Shown: positions 43,942-53,192 of the stretch, one piece after another
Numbering within the stretch: position 1 is the first letter of the stretch
Layout: every line of letters starts with the position of its first letter
DNA from: Thermoguttaceae bacterium
GTDB taxonomy: Bacteria > Planctomycetota > Planctomycetia > Pirellulales > Thermoguttaceae
DNA length: 64,000 nt
Direction of reading: 5' to 3'
NCBI GenBank assembly: GCA_017939795.1
Contig: JAGBAA010000088.1
Span: forward strand, 1 to 64,000
Notes under the pieces: generated by a model
Told to the model about the DNA's origin: nothing
Databases searched by the model: none
Seen by the model: the letters and a program-made list of their open reading frames with translations, nothing else
Translations under genes and position numbers: made by a program

Positions 43942-46695
43942 CTACCGTTTTTCGGTCTCCATTTCCGGCACGTACCAGAAGGACCGCCAGTAGCGTTCTT
44001 CCACATCGTACGGATCGATGGAGGCTTTCGGCGTCGTGTCGGGCGGGAGGATGCCGTAGCGGATCATCTCGCGCAGGTAGCCCCATCGCGGAGTGAATTT
44101 CTGTGGGCAGTCCGGGCCATTGTTTGGGCTGGGGTGGAGCATCGAGAACCGATTGTCTTCCTCCAGAATGTACCGTCTGCCGCGCTGAATGTACTTCAAA
44201 ATCAGCTGGTAGTCCGGGTCATTCGTGTCCGCGAAAACTTTCTTCCCGGAAGCCGCCTCGCATTTTCCAAGCCCGCCGAACTCTTTCGAGAGCGGAGCGC
44301 GAAGGACTTTTGATTTTTCCGGGTAGGAGAGATTCCAGATCTCGTGCCGATTATACCGTCCGGACTCCTCGCACATATCGTGAACGACATACCGATTTTT
44401 CTGCGGCGGCCAGTAGACCGTTTTGTATTCCGTGACCAGCGAATAGTTTCCGATCTTCTTTTCCGCTTCCGTCGGACAATGGCACGGATCGCATCGGCGT
44501 CGGATCGCGTCGCGGGACGGTTCCGTTTCGGGCCAGTCTGCGTCGTTTTGGATATTTTTGTGCGCGATATAGTATCCCAGACCGCCGCATCCGCTTGCCG
44601 CATAGACTCCGGAATAGTTTGCGCCGGCGTCGAGCCAGTTTCGGATGATCTTCTGTTCCTCTTCCGGCATCTTGACGCCTTCGTGCCCTTCCTCGATGAG
44701 CTTCAGCAGTCGGCTGGAGCCGGTCCCGATCTCATACGGGGCGAAATTCCCCATCGAGCGGTTTCGATTGTCGCCGAAGAGTTTCCGCCACGACATCTGC
44801 ATGTAGCCGAACGTATAGAGCGGGTTCCAGTCGCCAGAAATGTTGAATCCGCCCTCTTCCCGGTCATGATGATGGCACTTGAGGCAATGTCGATCCAGGA
44901 TCGGCTGAATATCGCGCGGGAAAACGAAGATCTCCGGCACCCCCGCGATTTTTTCCGGCTTGACCGGGACGGTACGCAGAAGACGATTCAGCCGGTCGCG
45001 TTCCTCGGCACTCGGCGTCTCAGTCCGTTCTTCATGGCAGCCGATGCACGCAGTCACTTCACCCGGCATGACGGACGTGAAGGAGTGCATCCGCTTCACA
45101 CAGTGGTCGTTTTCGTCCATGGCACAAAACAGAACGCTCCGTTTCGCCGGAAGTTCAAAGTACGCGCTTCCATCTTCCGAGACCGGCACCGTCCCCAGCA
45201 GCCGCGTGACGGAGAAGGTCCCTTCGTTGGAGATCATGTCCATCCCGCCGGAGAAATTGACCGGTTTCGGCAGCACTTCGTAGATCTTGATCGCCTTGAT
45301 CGTCCCGGGCTTCACGTCCTTCATCTTGCGCCCATGGTAGATATTCACGAGTGCCAGCGTTCCGTGAGCTTTCGACGGATCCGTCTGGTCCGGAATCACG
45401 ACTTCCCGTTGACGCGGCATCACCGGACGCGCTTCCCCGATCCAGAAACCTGCTTTCTGGAGTTCCGCAGGGAGCGTAAAGAGCGTTCCGCTGCGTCCGT
45501 CAGCCGTCACGAGAATGATCTTTTCGCGGGCCGTTGCGAGAAAATGATCCACGCTGAACGCCCACGGATCAGAGTATTTCCCGCCTTTCGTAATGTACTG
45601 GACCGCCTTCGGGTCATCCGGCCCCAGCGTCGTGTCGAGCAGCACGACATTCCCCTGATGCTCTTTCCGACCGTGCCCCGGCGAGAACGTGCAGACGATC
45701 CGGTCATTGCGTCCCGGGACCGGTTTCGGAGCCAGCATACAGTCCCACGTCGCGAAATTGCCGTAAAGGACCATCTGTTTCGTGCCGTCCGGATTCACCG
45801 TCCAGAGGGAATGGTACGTTCCCCAGTGCCGGTCCACGTACTCCCACCGCATGTGCGCGACGCGCCCGTCATGGAGGAACCACGGCGTGTTGTCCTGCTC
45901 CACATTAGACGAGATGCACTGAATATTCGAGCCGTCCAGCTCGCATTTGTGGAGTGTCCCGACCTGCGTATAATAGCACTGAACATACCGGTTCGCACGG
46001 GTCGAACAGAAGATGATCTTATCGTCCGGCGTGTACGTCGGCTCATAGTCGTCCCAGCCGGCCGGCGAGTAGTCCTGAACGCCGTCGAGATTCTTCGGAC
46101 TGCGGCGTATCTCGGTCGTTTCCAGCGGCTTGACTCCCGGAGGGATCGGAAATTCCGCATCCTCACCCAGTCCTGTGATCTGGCGCAGGCCCGTCCCGTC
46201 CAAATTCATCTCAAACAGACTGTAGTGTTTTTTCCCCTTCGGCAGATACGAAAAGATGAATTTCTTTCCATCGTAGTGGATCTGCGGGTCGCGCACGTTC
46301 CCTTCCGGATCCTCAAAGATCTTTCGGCACGCTTTCGTCTTCACGTTGAAGATCCAGATCGCGCCTCCGGAGTTCCTCGGAAACGGCACCCGGCACGAAT
46401 TGTCCGCATAGTAGCCGATGTTCGCGTACCAGTGCACGTCGGTACTTGGCTTCCGGGTCACGAAAAGGATCTCCTCCGGCATCCCGTTCTCCTGAAACTC
46501 CGCAACGAGACTTTCCACAGACGCCGCCTGCGGTTTCGCAGCCGTTTGTGTTCCCTGCGCTCCTTCCGCGCCAGTTTTCGCCGCGAAAACATTTCCGGCT
46601 GTCAGACAAACGAAAATTCCGGCCAGCACGCCAAACAGTACGCCAACCGATTCAGATACCCCAAATGAACGAAGAAAAAACGCGATTTTTTTCAT
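43942..46695 (-). CDS. HzsA-related exported protein with three CxxCH haem motifs
   Basis: 917 residues from ATG 46695, where a signal peptide or anchor (MKKIAFFLRSFGVSESVGVL) starts behind AGGTGAG. The first half is a TolB-like beta-propeller. The second half has CIGCH at 550-554, CLKCH at 604-608 and CDPCH at 735-739, three possible covalent c-haem sites. This order matches the HzsA-related group (hydrazine synthase alpha-like) common in non-anammox planctomycetes. The real hydrazine synthase subunits are absent, so anammox activity is not implied. It probably is a periplasmic electron-transfer or redox enzyme. It is divergent from the next oxidoreductase gene, from which it is separated by about 210 bases. 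Confidence 0.85.
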   Translation of the reverse strand: MKKIAFFLRSFGVSESVGVLFGVLAGIFVCLTAGNVFAAKTGAEGAQGTQTAAKPQAASVESLVAEFQENGMPEEILFVTRKPSTDVHWYANIGYYADNSCRVPFPRNSGGAIWIFNVKTKACRKIFEDPEGNVRDPQIHYDGKKFIFSYLPKGKKHYSLFEMNLDGTGLRQITGLGEDAEFPIPPGVKPLETTEIRRSPKNLDGVQDYSPAGWDDYEPTYTPDDKIIFCSTRANRYVQCYYTQVGTLHKCELDGSNIQCISSNVEQDNTPWFLHDGRVAHMRWEYVDRHWGTYHSLWTVNPDGTKQMVLYGNFATWDCMLAPKPVPGRNDRIVCTFSPGHGRKEHQGNVVLLDTTLGPDDPKAVQYITKGGKYSDPWAFSVDHFLATAREKIILVTADGRSGTLFTLPAELQKAGFWIGEARPVMPRQREVVIPDQTDPSKAHGTLALVNIYHGRKMKDVKPGTIKAIKIYEVLPKPVNFSGGMDMISNEGTFSVTRLLGTVPVSEDGSAYFELPAKRSVLFCAMDENDHCVKRMHSFTSVMPGEVTACIGCHEERTETPSAEERDRLNRLLRTVPVKPEKIAGVPEIFVFPRDIQPILDRHCLKCHHHDREEGGFNISGDWNPLYTFGYMQMSWRKLFGDNRNRSMGNFAPYEIGTGSSRLLKLIEEGHEGVKMPEEEQKIIRNWLDAGANYSGVYAASGCGGLGYYIAHKNIQNDADWPETEPSRDAIRRRCDPCHCPTEAEKKIGNYSLVTEYKTVYWPPQKNRYVVHDMCEESGRYNRHEIWNLSYPEKSKVLRAPLSKEFGGLGKCEAASGKKVFADTNDPDYQLILKYIQRGRRYILEEDNRFSMLHPSPNNGPDCPQKFTPRWGYLREMIRYGILPPDTTPKASIDPYDVEERYWRSFWYVPEMETEKR

Positions 46696-46810
46696 GAACT
46701 CACCTGCGTGACGGAGGGACGAAAAACGAAAACCACACACTCTTTTTTACCAGAGATCCCGCGGAAAGTCAAGGGGGGCAAAAAAACAAATCGCGTATCC
46801 GTCCGGCCTC

Positions 46811-46839
46811 TTGACTTTTTGCGCACTTTCCGCTATACT
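46811..46839 (+). promoter_or_regulatory. Promoter of the second Gfo/Idh/MocA gene
   Basis: TTGACT at 46811-46816 and TATACT at 46834-46839, 17 bases apart. Confidence 0.75.
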
Positions 46840-46906
46840 GAAATCAAAGAAAGGGCGTTTCTCTTTCTTTCCCGCCAAAATTCCTCAAGCTCAGAAGGAG
46901 TTTCCA

Positions 46907-48238
46907 ATGACTCAAAAGCTCACCCGCCGTACCTGTCTGAAAACGTCGCTCGCTGCTGGTTCCATCCTGCTGTGTCCTGTCTCTTCCGTATTCGCCAACC
47001 CGGTCAATGAACGGCTCAATACCGCGTTTGTCGGAGTCGGAGGCCGCGGAACGGCAAACCTGAACGAGATCGCCAAGGATCCCCGTGTGCGCGTCGCAGC
47101 TCTGTGCGACATTGATGAAGGCCCGCTCAACCACCATGCTGCCCGGTTTCCGGACGCGAAAAAGTACGTGGATTACCGCGAACTGCTCAACGCGGCGGAA
47201 GGTCTCGACGCGCTGGTCTGCTCCACCGCGGATCACGCGCACGCCCCGGTCTGCATCCCGGCAATGCGGAAAGGAATGCACTGCTACTGCGAAAAACCGC
47301 TGACGCACGACATTGCCGAAGCGTTCCTGATGGGAAAAGTCGCTGCTGAGAACCGCGTCATCACACACATGGGGACGGTCGCGCAGAGTCAGGAAGGGGC
47401 GATCCGCACGGTGGAAATGATCCGAAACGGCGACCTTGGCGACGTGAAGGAAGTCCACATCACGACGAACCGACCGATCTGGCCGCAGGGATTCGACCGG
47501 CCCGACGGCGAGGACCCGATCCCCGCGTCGCTCCATTGGGACCTCTTCCTCAACAGTGCGCCGGAGCGTCCGTTCAAAATGCACTGGCCGGAAGGACACC
47601 CGGCTGCCGGACAGCGCGTTTACACGCCGTTCGTCTGGCGCGGCTGGCAGGATTTCGGGACCGGAGCGCTCGGCGACATCGCTCCGCACGCCATGAACGT
47701 CATTTTCTGGGCTTTGGAACTCGGAATGCCGAATCACGTGGAAGTGATCGAAACCTCCGGAATGAAGCCGGAAATGTTCCCCGACTGGAGCATCATCCGG
47801 TTTGATTTCCCGGAAAAAGCAGGACGCGCCGCCATGTCGATCTACTGGTACGACGGAAACAAGCCGTTCCTCGATTCCGTCGAAGGCCCGCAGCGCGGCG
47901 GAACGCTCATCATCGGGACACGCGGACGCGCAAGCGTTGGCGGACGCCCCGTCGGCGGCGAGTACGAAGGGAAAGAGTACCAGTTCCCAGCCCAAACCAT
48001 CCGCCGCAGAAAAGAGATCCATGCCGAGTGGGTAGACTGCATTTACGAAAACCGTCCGACCGGCTGTCCGTTTGAGTACTCCGGCCCATTCACCGCCGCC
48101 TACCTCCTGGGCAACATCGCGCTGAAGACCGGCCGTGCGCTCAACTGGGACGAAACGACCCGCCGAATCACCAACTGCGATGAGGCCAACCAGTTCGTGA
48201 AACGTACTTACCGCAAGGGATTTGAAGTCGAATTCTAA
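46907..48238 (+). CDS. Gfo/Idh/MocA family oxidoreductase with Tat signal
   Basis: 443 residues. ATG 46907 lies behind AAGGAG; upstream frame sequence is ignored. A twin-arginine signal (KLTRRTCLKTSLAAG) precedes the Rossmann motif AFVGVGGRG, and CEKPLTHDIAE supplies the conserved catalytic lysine region. The C-terminal part, DIAPHAMNVIFWALEL and the like, is the usual substrate domain. It oxidises or epimerises a sugar in an exported form. It is related but not close to the protein at 5973-7316; the two share the family fold and the Tat route. Confidence 0.9.
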   Translation: MTQKLTRRTCLKTSLAAGSILLCPVSSVFANPVNERLNTAFVGVGGRGTANLNEIAKDPRVRVAALCDIDEGPLNHHAARFPDAKKYVDYRELLNAAEGLDALVCSTADHAHAPVCIPAMRKGMHCYCEKPLTHDIAEAFLMGKVAAENRVITHMGTVAQSQEGAIRTVEMIRNGDLGDVKEVHITTNRPIWPQGFDRPDGEDPIPASLHWDLFLNSAPERPFKMHWPEGHPAAGQRVYTPFVWRGWQDFGTGALGDIAPHAMNVIFWALELGMPNHVEVIETSGMKPEMFPDWSIIRFDFPEKAGRAAMSIYWYDGNKPFLDSVEGPQRGGTLIIGTRGRASVGGRPVGGEYEGKEYQFPAQTIRRRKEIHAEWVDCIYENRPTGCPFEYSGPFTAAYLLGNIALKTGRALNWDETTRRITNCDEANQFVKRTYRKGFEVEF

Positions 48239-48250
48239 ACCGGACAAGCA

Positions 48251-48289
48251 GAAAGGGGGAGTCCGCAGCAGATGCAGACTTCCCCTTCT
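48251..48289. terminator. Hairpin between convergent genes
   Basis: GAAAGGGGGAGTC at 48251-48263 pairs with GACTTCCCCTTC at 48277-48288 with two imperfections. There is no strong T run on either strand, but the place between converging genes makes a terminator role likely. Confidence 0.5.
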
Positions 48290-48292
48290 CCA

Positions 48293-48589
48293 TTAATCAT
48301 TAGTTTCCGGTAAACGCGCGGGATTTATCAATGCCACAATTCCACTGCCATACCATGCGATACCGTCTCTTGAAAACCAGCTTTTCGAACGTTTTTGACC
48401 ATATTCAAAATCCACGATCGAATTTCCACCATACCTCAAAACAAGTTCTATCATTTTTTCTTTAACTTCATCGAGTGATTTTAATTGACTGTTTTGATTA
48501 TCTATTTGGGTGGAAATATTCGCTATCAAATGACAATTCTGCGGCATTCCCTCAACAAAGAAAATACTTTTATACACAGACCAATACAT
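48293..48589 (-). CDS. Small protein of unknown function
   Basis: 98 residues with no signal peptide. It has a Gln/Asn-rich N-terminal half and a VDFEYGQKRSKSW ... IAWYGSGIVALI segment at the C-terminus. I do not recognise it. It starts three bases after the stop of the DUF4177 gene, so the two are certainly cotranscribed. The base composition is AT-richer than the neighbourhood. A role together with DUF4177 proteins, which are also small and of unknown function, is all that can be said. Confidence 0.6.
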   Translation of the reverse strand: MYWSVYKSIFFVEGMPQNCHLIANISTQIDNQNSQLKSLDEVKEKMIELVLRYGGNSIVDFEYGQKRSKSWFSRDGIAWYGSGIVALINPARLPETND

Positions 48590-48592
48590 TAC

Positions 48593-48790
48593 TTAATACG
48601 TCCTCTCCCTTTCCAAAATAATAATGATCTCTTCTCTGTTACCAGTAAACGCCGGAATGGATGCAGTCGCCGCTGTGACAACTTGCCATCCCTGTGACGC
48701 ATAAGCATTAAGAGCCTTTTCTAATGTTTCCGGATCAAATTCTCCAGTACTCCACTTATCTTTCTGTGTTAAAACTTTGTATTCTTTCAT
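48593..48790 (-). CDS. DUF4177 domain protein
   Basis: 65 residues, MKEYKVLTQKDKW at the start, then LEKALNAYASQGWQVVTA and IIIILERER at the end. The E-Y-K-V ... L-N-x-x-A-x-x-G-W-x-V-V ... L-x-R pattern is the DUF4177 family; the whole protein is this domain. Function is unknown. Its ATG follows AAGGAG. It is the first gene of a three-gene stretch of unknowns; the operon partner follows after three bases. Confidence 0.75.
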   Translation of the reverse strand: MKEYKVLTQKDKWSTGEFDPETLEKALNAYASQGWQVVTAATASIPAFTGNREEIIIILERERTY

Positions 48791-48830
48791 TTTGTTCTCC
48801 TTAAATAAAATAATTGTGGTTCAAAACTTT

Positions 48831-49934
48831 TTAATATTCCAGCGGCGGAGGTGCCAGGTTTCCATCTGTATTATTCATCGTTTTCAGATGTTCCTGCCAA
48901 ATCTGACGCCCGATTTTTTCATAGTATCCATCCTTCGTTTTTTCTTCTTCATCATACTGATAGGTAAATGATGTAGAATACGCAGGTGAATAAAGCTCGA
49001 TTTTTACATTTTGTACCTGAAAAGCTGTATTTCTAAAAACTACGTTTACAAGTTCCAACGACTCTAATTCTGAAAACAGCCATTCCTTCTCCCATCGTTC
49101 TACAAAATAATAGTTGGTTACAGAATTTCCATCTTTGCCTGTAATTGTCGCGATCACGCACACATCATAAAGTGTCTCTCCATTATTAAACAATTTAAGC
49201 CAATCATGATCATTCGTTCCATTTTCATCAAAATCGACCACGATCCTTCCATTGTTCATGGTAATTTCAGCAGCATATTGCGGTGCCAATTCATAAAATG
49301 AGGCCCCCAATTTTTCTCCTTTTAAGAGCAGTTTCTCCAAATTTTTAGCTTCATTTTCCAGGTTGGCCAAAGCATTCGCTGCAGCAGATCTGATCTGTGC
49401 TTCTGAATTGGCCACATTATCAGCATCGCTCAATACTTTTCCTGAAAAATTTGACGGAATGCCATACGACCAAAGGAAACCGTCCGCCGCTCCAGAAAAA
49501 AAGGCTTCCCAGCCGCTGGGAGATTCCGGAAGATTCTCGTAGGCAATTCCGAGTTCTTCCAATGCCGCCTCGGATTCAATGATCCCCACAAAAGAAGCAT
49601 AACACTTCTCCATCCATTCCATGTTCTTTTCTTTGTAATACTCAAATTCCCGATTATCAAAAGATAGATTTTGGAGTTTTGTGTACTCTTGCTCCATTTC
49701 CTCAAGTACTTTTAACGGATCATCATCATCTTGTTCTTTCAGCTCTTCTTCCGTGAGCAATTCATCTGTCTCGCAAAAATATGCCAGTTTGAAATAATCC
49801 CGAATCTCCTGTTTCGAGATTACCGGTGCAGCAGGTGCCGGTTTCGCCGGCATTTCCTGCCCTAACACGATACCACCGGTATATCCCAGAAAAATCCCCC
49901 AAACAATCGTGAAAATCTTCAAGCATTTTTTCAT
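48831..49934 (-). CDS. Secreted protein of unknown function
   Basis: 367 residues from ATG 49934 behind AGGAGA; the signal peptide is KCLKIFTIVWGIFLGYTGGI, then QEMPAKPAPAAP. The acidic N-terminal half includes helical stretches (LEEMEQEYTKLQNL, EAQIRSAAANALANLENEAK), and the C-terminal half is beta-rich with FDENGTNDHDWLKLFNNGE, possibly an FxxN/calcium loop. It is AT-rich, like the two small genes beside it, and may have arrived with them. It lies 40 bases before the DUF4177 gene and may be in its operon. Confidence 0.7.
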   Translation of the reverse strand: MKKCLKIFTIVWGIFLGYTGGIVLGQEMPAKPAPAAPVISKQEIRDYFKLAYFCETDELLTEEELKEQDDDDPLKVLEEMEQEYTKLQNLSFDNREFEYYKEKNMEWMEKCYASFVGIIESEAALEELGIAYENLPESPSGWEAFFSGAADGFLWSYGIPSNFSGKVLSDADNVANSEAQIRSAAANALANLENEAKNLEKLLLKGEKLGASFYELAPQYAAEITMNNGRIVVDFDENGTNDHDWLKLFNNGETLYDVCVIATITGKDGNSVTNYYFVERWEKEWLFSELESLELVNVVFRNTAFQVQNVKIELYSPAYSTSFTYQYDEEEKTKDGYYEKIGRQIWQEHLKTMNNTDGNLAPPPLEY

Positions 49935-50047
49935 GACATATTCTCCTGATATGAAATTTTCAATAAGGGAATTTATCTCCCTCCTTCTCATAGAACGTAG
50001 AGGTGTTATACAAATATTTATTTTTCTTCCAAAAATTTCCGGAACTA

Positions 50048-50076
50048 TTGACAGACCGGAACGTTTCGTCTATAAT
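50048..50076 (+). promoter_or_regulatory. Promoter of the first ceramidase-like gene
   Basis: TTGACA at 50048-50053 and TATAAT at 50071-50076, both perfect and 17 bases apart. Confidence 0.85.
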
Positions 50077-50135
50077 TGAAGTTGAAATTCATCTGTTTTT
50101 TACCTTCCCGCCTTCCCAGAAAGGAATCCTACCCA

Positions 50136-51551
50136 ATGAAATTGAAGATCTTCTCAATTTTGTCGATACTTCTGCTCAGCGTTTCGGCCCTGTTCGCACA
50201 GGACGCAGCGTCAAAGACAGAACCGTTTCAGCTTGGACTGGCAGTGACGGACATCACGCCGCCGCTGAGTTACCCCATGGCCGGGTACTATAGTATCCGT
50301 CTCTCGGAAGGGACGCTGGATCCGCTGATGCTCCGTGCGTTCTGCTTCAAACAGGGGGACGAAATGTGCGTCCTGGCCATCAGCGATTCCCTCTATGTCT
50401 ACGCGGACACCACCGCCGAAGTGAAACGCCGCATTCAGGAAAAAACCGGTCTTTCCGGCGATTCCGTCTTCATCCTCGGAACACACACGCACACGGGTCC
50501 GAGCTGGCGGCATTACGATCGGACGGTCACGATGGAACAAAACATGGCGGCGGCCGAAAAGAACGACTACCGCGCGTTCAACTACAAAGCGTACTGGGTC
50601 GAACTGGCTGAAAAGACCATCCTCGAATCGATCCAGAAGGTCCGGCCGGTCTCCTTTTCCGTCGGAAAGACCAGCGTGACGGATCTTTCCTTCAATCGCC
50701 GCTACTTCATGAAAAACACGGATGTGGTCCGGTGCAATCCCGGCGTCGGAAATCCGAACATCATCCGCCCGGCCGGTCCGATCGATCCGGATCTCTATGG
50801 GATCCTGTTCCGCGATGCCGAACAGAAGCCGTTCGCCTCGATCTCCAGTTTCGCGCTGCATCTCGACACGACCGGCGGCGTGCAATTCAGTGCAGACTAC
50901 CCCAGTTACCTCCATAAGATCCTCCGCGAAAAATTCGGTTCTGATTTCATTTCCGCATTCGGCACCGGAACCTGCGGCGACATCAATCACATTAATGTCA
51001 ATGCCTCGGCTCCAAGACAGCGTGCGCCGGAGATCGGCACAGCACTTGGAAAGGCCCTTGCCGCACTTTACGAAAGCGATCTCCAGGAAGCAAAGCCGTC
51101 GCTTGCCCACGCATTCCGCTCCCTGACGCTTGAACGCCTCCAGTTTTCCGAGGAAGAGACTGCCAAAGCACGTGAACTCCGCAAGGAGATCCTGAATCCG
51201 AAGTCCGAAGTACCGTTCCTGGAACGTGTCCGGATCGGAAATGTCGTCAGCCTCGCCAACTGGCCGATCGAACATAAAGCGGAAGTCGGGGCGATCCGTC
51301 TGAGCGGCGATACCGCCATCGTCATCCTTCCGGGCGAGATCTTCGTGGAACTGGGACTCGACATCAAACGCCGTTCACCGTTCAAAAACACGATCGTGCT
51401 GGAACTTTCCCAGCAGGATGCCCGATACATTCCGACGCGCAAGGCGTTCAAAGAAGGAAGCTACGAAACGATCAACGTCCTTTTCCCCGAAGGGACCGGC
51501 GAGCGTTTTGTAGAAGCCGCGATGGAATGTCTTGAAGAACTCAAAAAATAG
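50136..51551 (+). CDS. Neutral ceramidase-like secreted protein, copy 1
   Basis: 471 residues from ATG 50136 behind AAAGGA; a signal peptide (MKLKIFSILSILLLSVSALF) is cleaved near AQDAAS. The mature start, LGLAVTDITPPLSYPMAGYY, is the opening of the neutral/alkaline non-lysosomal ceramidase N-terminal domain. The zinc-site motif GTHTHTGP (near residue 112) and GTCGDINHINV are further parts of it. These enzymes cut the amide bond of ceramides or related lipids; in planctomycetes many relatives have unknown substrates. The C-terminal immunoglobulin-like domain is missing. It forms a tandem pair with the next gene and starts behind a perfect promoter. Confidence 0.85.
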   Translation: MKLKIFSILSILLLSVSALFAQDAASKTEPFQLGLAVTDITPPLSYPMAGYYSIRLSEGTLDPLMLRAFCFKQGDEMCVLAISDSLYVYADTTAEVKRRIQEKTGLSGDSVFILGTHTHTGPSWRHYDRTVTMEQNMAAAEKNDYRAFNYKAYWVELAEKTILESIQKVRPVSFSVGKTSVTDLSFNRRYFMKNTDVVRCNPGVGNPNIIRPAGPIDPDLYGILFRDAEQKPFASISSFALHLDTTGGVQFSADYPSYLHKILREKFGSDFISAFGTGTCGDINHINVNASAPRQRAPEIGTALGKALAALYESDLQEAKPSLAHAFRSLTLERLQFSEEETAKARELRKEILNPKSEVPFLERVRIGNVVSLANWPIEHKAEVGAIRLSGDTAIVILPGEIFVELGLDIKRRSPFKNTIVLELSQQDARYIPTRKAFKEGSYETINVLFPEGTGERFVEAAMECLEELKK

Positions 51552-51571
51552 GATCTCCCGATCCGCAAGGA

Positions 51572-51612
51572 AACCGCGGTGCCGACTTCATTCTGCTCCG
51601 CGGTTCTCAATG
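51572..51612 (+). terminator. Hairpin and T run between the two ceramidase-like genes
   Basis: AACCGCGG at 51572-51579 pairs perfectly with CCGCGGTT at 51598-51605, and a T-rich run follows at about 51612. It would reduce read-through from copy 1 into copy 2. Confidence 0.6.
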
Positions 51613-51649
51613 TTTTTTTCTCCGCCGATTTCAGAAAGGATCCCCGCCC

Positions 51650-53101
51650 ATGAAATTGAAGATCTTCACTGTTTTTCCGAAACTTTTACTCACAGTTTCA
51701 GCAGTCCTTGCCATTTCAGCAGTTTTCGCCGTTTCCGCACAGAATACGGTTCACGCCGCCGTTTCAGACCCCGCACCGCTTGAAGTCGGGATCGGAGTGA
51801 CGGAGATCACGCCGCCGCTGAGCTACCCCATGGCCGGATACTACAGCAAACGGCTTTCGGACGGCGTACTGGACCCGCTGATGCTCCGTGCATTCTGCTT
51901 CAAACAGGGGGACGAAATGTGCGTCCTGGCCATCAGCGACTCCATTTACGTCTACGATGACGTCACGGCCGAAGTGAAACGCCGCATTCAGGAAAAGACC
52001 GGTCTCTCCGCAGATGCCGTCTTCCTCGTCGGTACGCATACGCACACCGGCCCCGTCTGGATGAAATACGACCGGAAGATCACCCCGGAAGAAAACCTGG
52101 CCGCCGCCGCAAGAAATGACCATGAAGCGTTCAACTACAAAGCGTTCTGGGTCGAACAGACCGAAAAAGCGATCCTGGAATCGTTGAAAAACGTCCGTCC
52201 CGCGTCGCTCTCCATTGGAAAAACGTCCGTCACGGATCTTTCCTTCAACCGACGCTACTTCATGAAAGATTCCGACCAGGTCCGATTCAATCCCGGCGTT
52301 CTGAATCCGAACATCATCCGCCCGGCCGGTCCGATCGACCCGGACCTCTTCGGGATCCTGTTCCGCGATGCCGAAAAGAAGCCGTTCGCGTCACTTTCCA
52401 ATTTCGCGCTCCATCTCGACACGACCGGCGGCACGAAGTTCAGCGCAGACTATCCGTTCTACATCCAGACCGTCCTGCGTGAGAGATTCGGCGCGGACTT
52501 CATCTCCGGTTTCGGGATCGGGACCTGCGGCGACATCAATCACGTGGACGTCACCAACCGCCACCGACGCCGTGCTCCGGAAATCGGAACGGAACTCGGA
52601 AAACGCCTCGCGGCACTCTACGACGGCGAACTCTCTGAACTTTCCCCGTCTCTCGATTCCGCGATGCGCACTCTGACCGTCAAACGTCAGGAATTCACCG
52701 AAGAGCAGATCGCCCGGGCACGCGAACTTCGGAAGGAAGTCATGAACACCAGCTCTCAGCTCACGTTCCTGGAACGGGTCGAAGTCGGCAAGATCGTCAA
52801 CCTTTCCACCCTCCCGCTCGAACACCAGGTCGAAGTCGGCGCGATCCGTCTGAGCAGCGACACGGCCATCGTTCTGCTTCCGGGCGAGATCTTCGTCGAA
52901 CTGGGGCAGGATCTTAAACGCCGCTCGCCGTTCAAAAACACGATCATCATCGAGCTTTCCCAGACGAACGCGAAATACATTCCGACGCGCAAGGCTTTCA
53001 AAGAAGGGAGCTACGAGACGATCAACGTCCTTTTCCCGGAAGGGACCGGCGAACGTTTCATCGACGCGGCCATGGAATGTCTTGAAGAACTGAAGAAGTA
53101 A
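51650..53101 (+). CDS. Neutral ceramidase-like secreted protein, copy 2
   Basis: 483 residues; signal peptide MKLKIFTVFPKLLLTVSAVL, mature part starting near EVGIGVTEITPPLSYPMAGYY. It is colinear with copy 1 along the whole chain, with the same GTHTHTGP and GTCGDINHVDV motifs and the same C-terminal stretch (RKAFKEGSYETINVLFPEG). Differences are spread evenly, so the duplication is not recent. ATG 51650 follows AAAGGAT. Two copies may serve different lipid substrates or expression conditions; they are separated by a terminator-like hairpin. Confidence 0.85.
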   Translation: MKLKIFTVFPKLLLTVSAVLAISAVFAVSAQNTVHAAVSDPAPLEVGIGVTEITPPLSYPMAGYYSKRLSDGVLDPLMLRAFCFKQGDEMCVLAISDSIYVYDDVTAEVKRRIQEKTGLSADAVFLVGTHTHTGPVWMKYDRKITPEENLAAAARNDHEAFNYKAFWVEQTEKAILESLKNVRPASLSIGKTSVTDLSFNRRYFMKDSDQVRFNPGVLNPNIIRPAGPIDPDLFGILFRDAEKKPFASLSNFALHLDTTGGTKFSADYPFYIQTVLRERFGADFISGFGIGTCGDINHVDVTNRHRRRAPEIGTELGKRLAALYDGELSELSPSLDSAMRTLTVKRQEFTEEQIARARELRKEVMNTSSQLTFLERVEVGKIVNLSTLPLEHQVEVGAIRLSSDTAIVLLPGEIFVELGQDLKRRSPFKNTIIIELSQTNAKYIPTRKAFKEGSYETINVLFPEGTGERFIDAAMECLEELKK

Positions 53102-53120
53102 ATTGGAAGGCCTCCGAAAA

Positions 53121-53187
53121 ACACGAAATTCACGGAAAGACGCAAAATTCATTTTGTGTTTTTTCAGACTTTCCGTGAAATTCGTGT
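53121..53187. repeat. Long inverted repeat
   Basis: A 19-base arm at 53121-53139 (starting ACACGAAATTCACGG) pairs with 53169-53187, with one mismatch. The 29-base loop holds a smaller CAAAA/TTTTG hairpin. It is followed by a second hairpin (53193-53221). The sequence resembles dispersed intergenic elements with CACGAAATTCACGGAAA-type arms. Confidence 0.7.
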
Positions 53188-53192
53188 CTGAG

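Noticed and set aside
43942-46695. Hydrazine synthase and an anammox lifestyle
   Set aside because: Only an HzsA-related protein is present; no beta/gamma subunits or hydrazine dehydrogenase are in the window.
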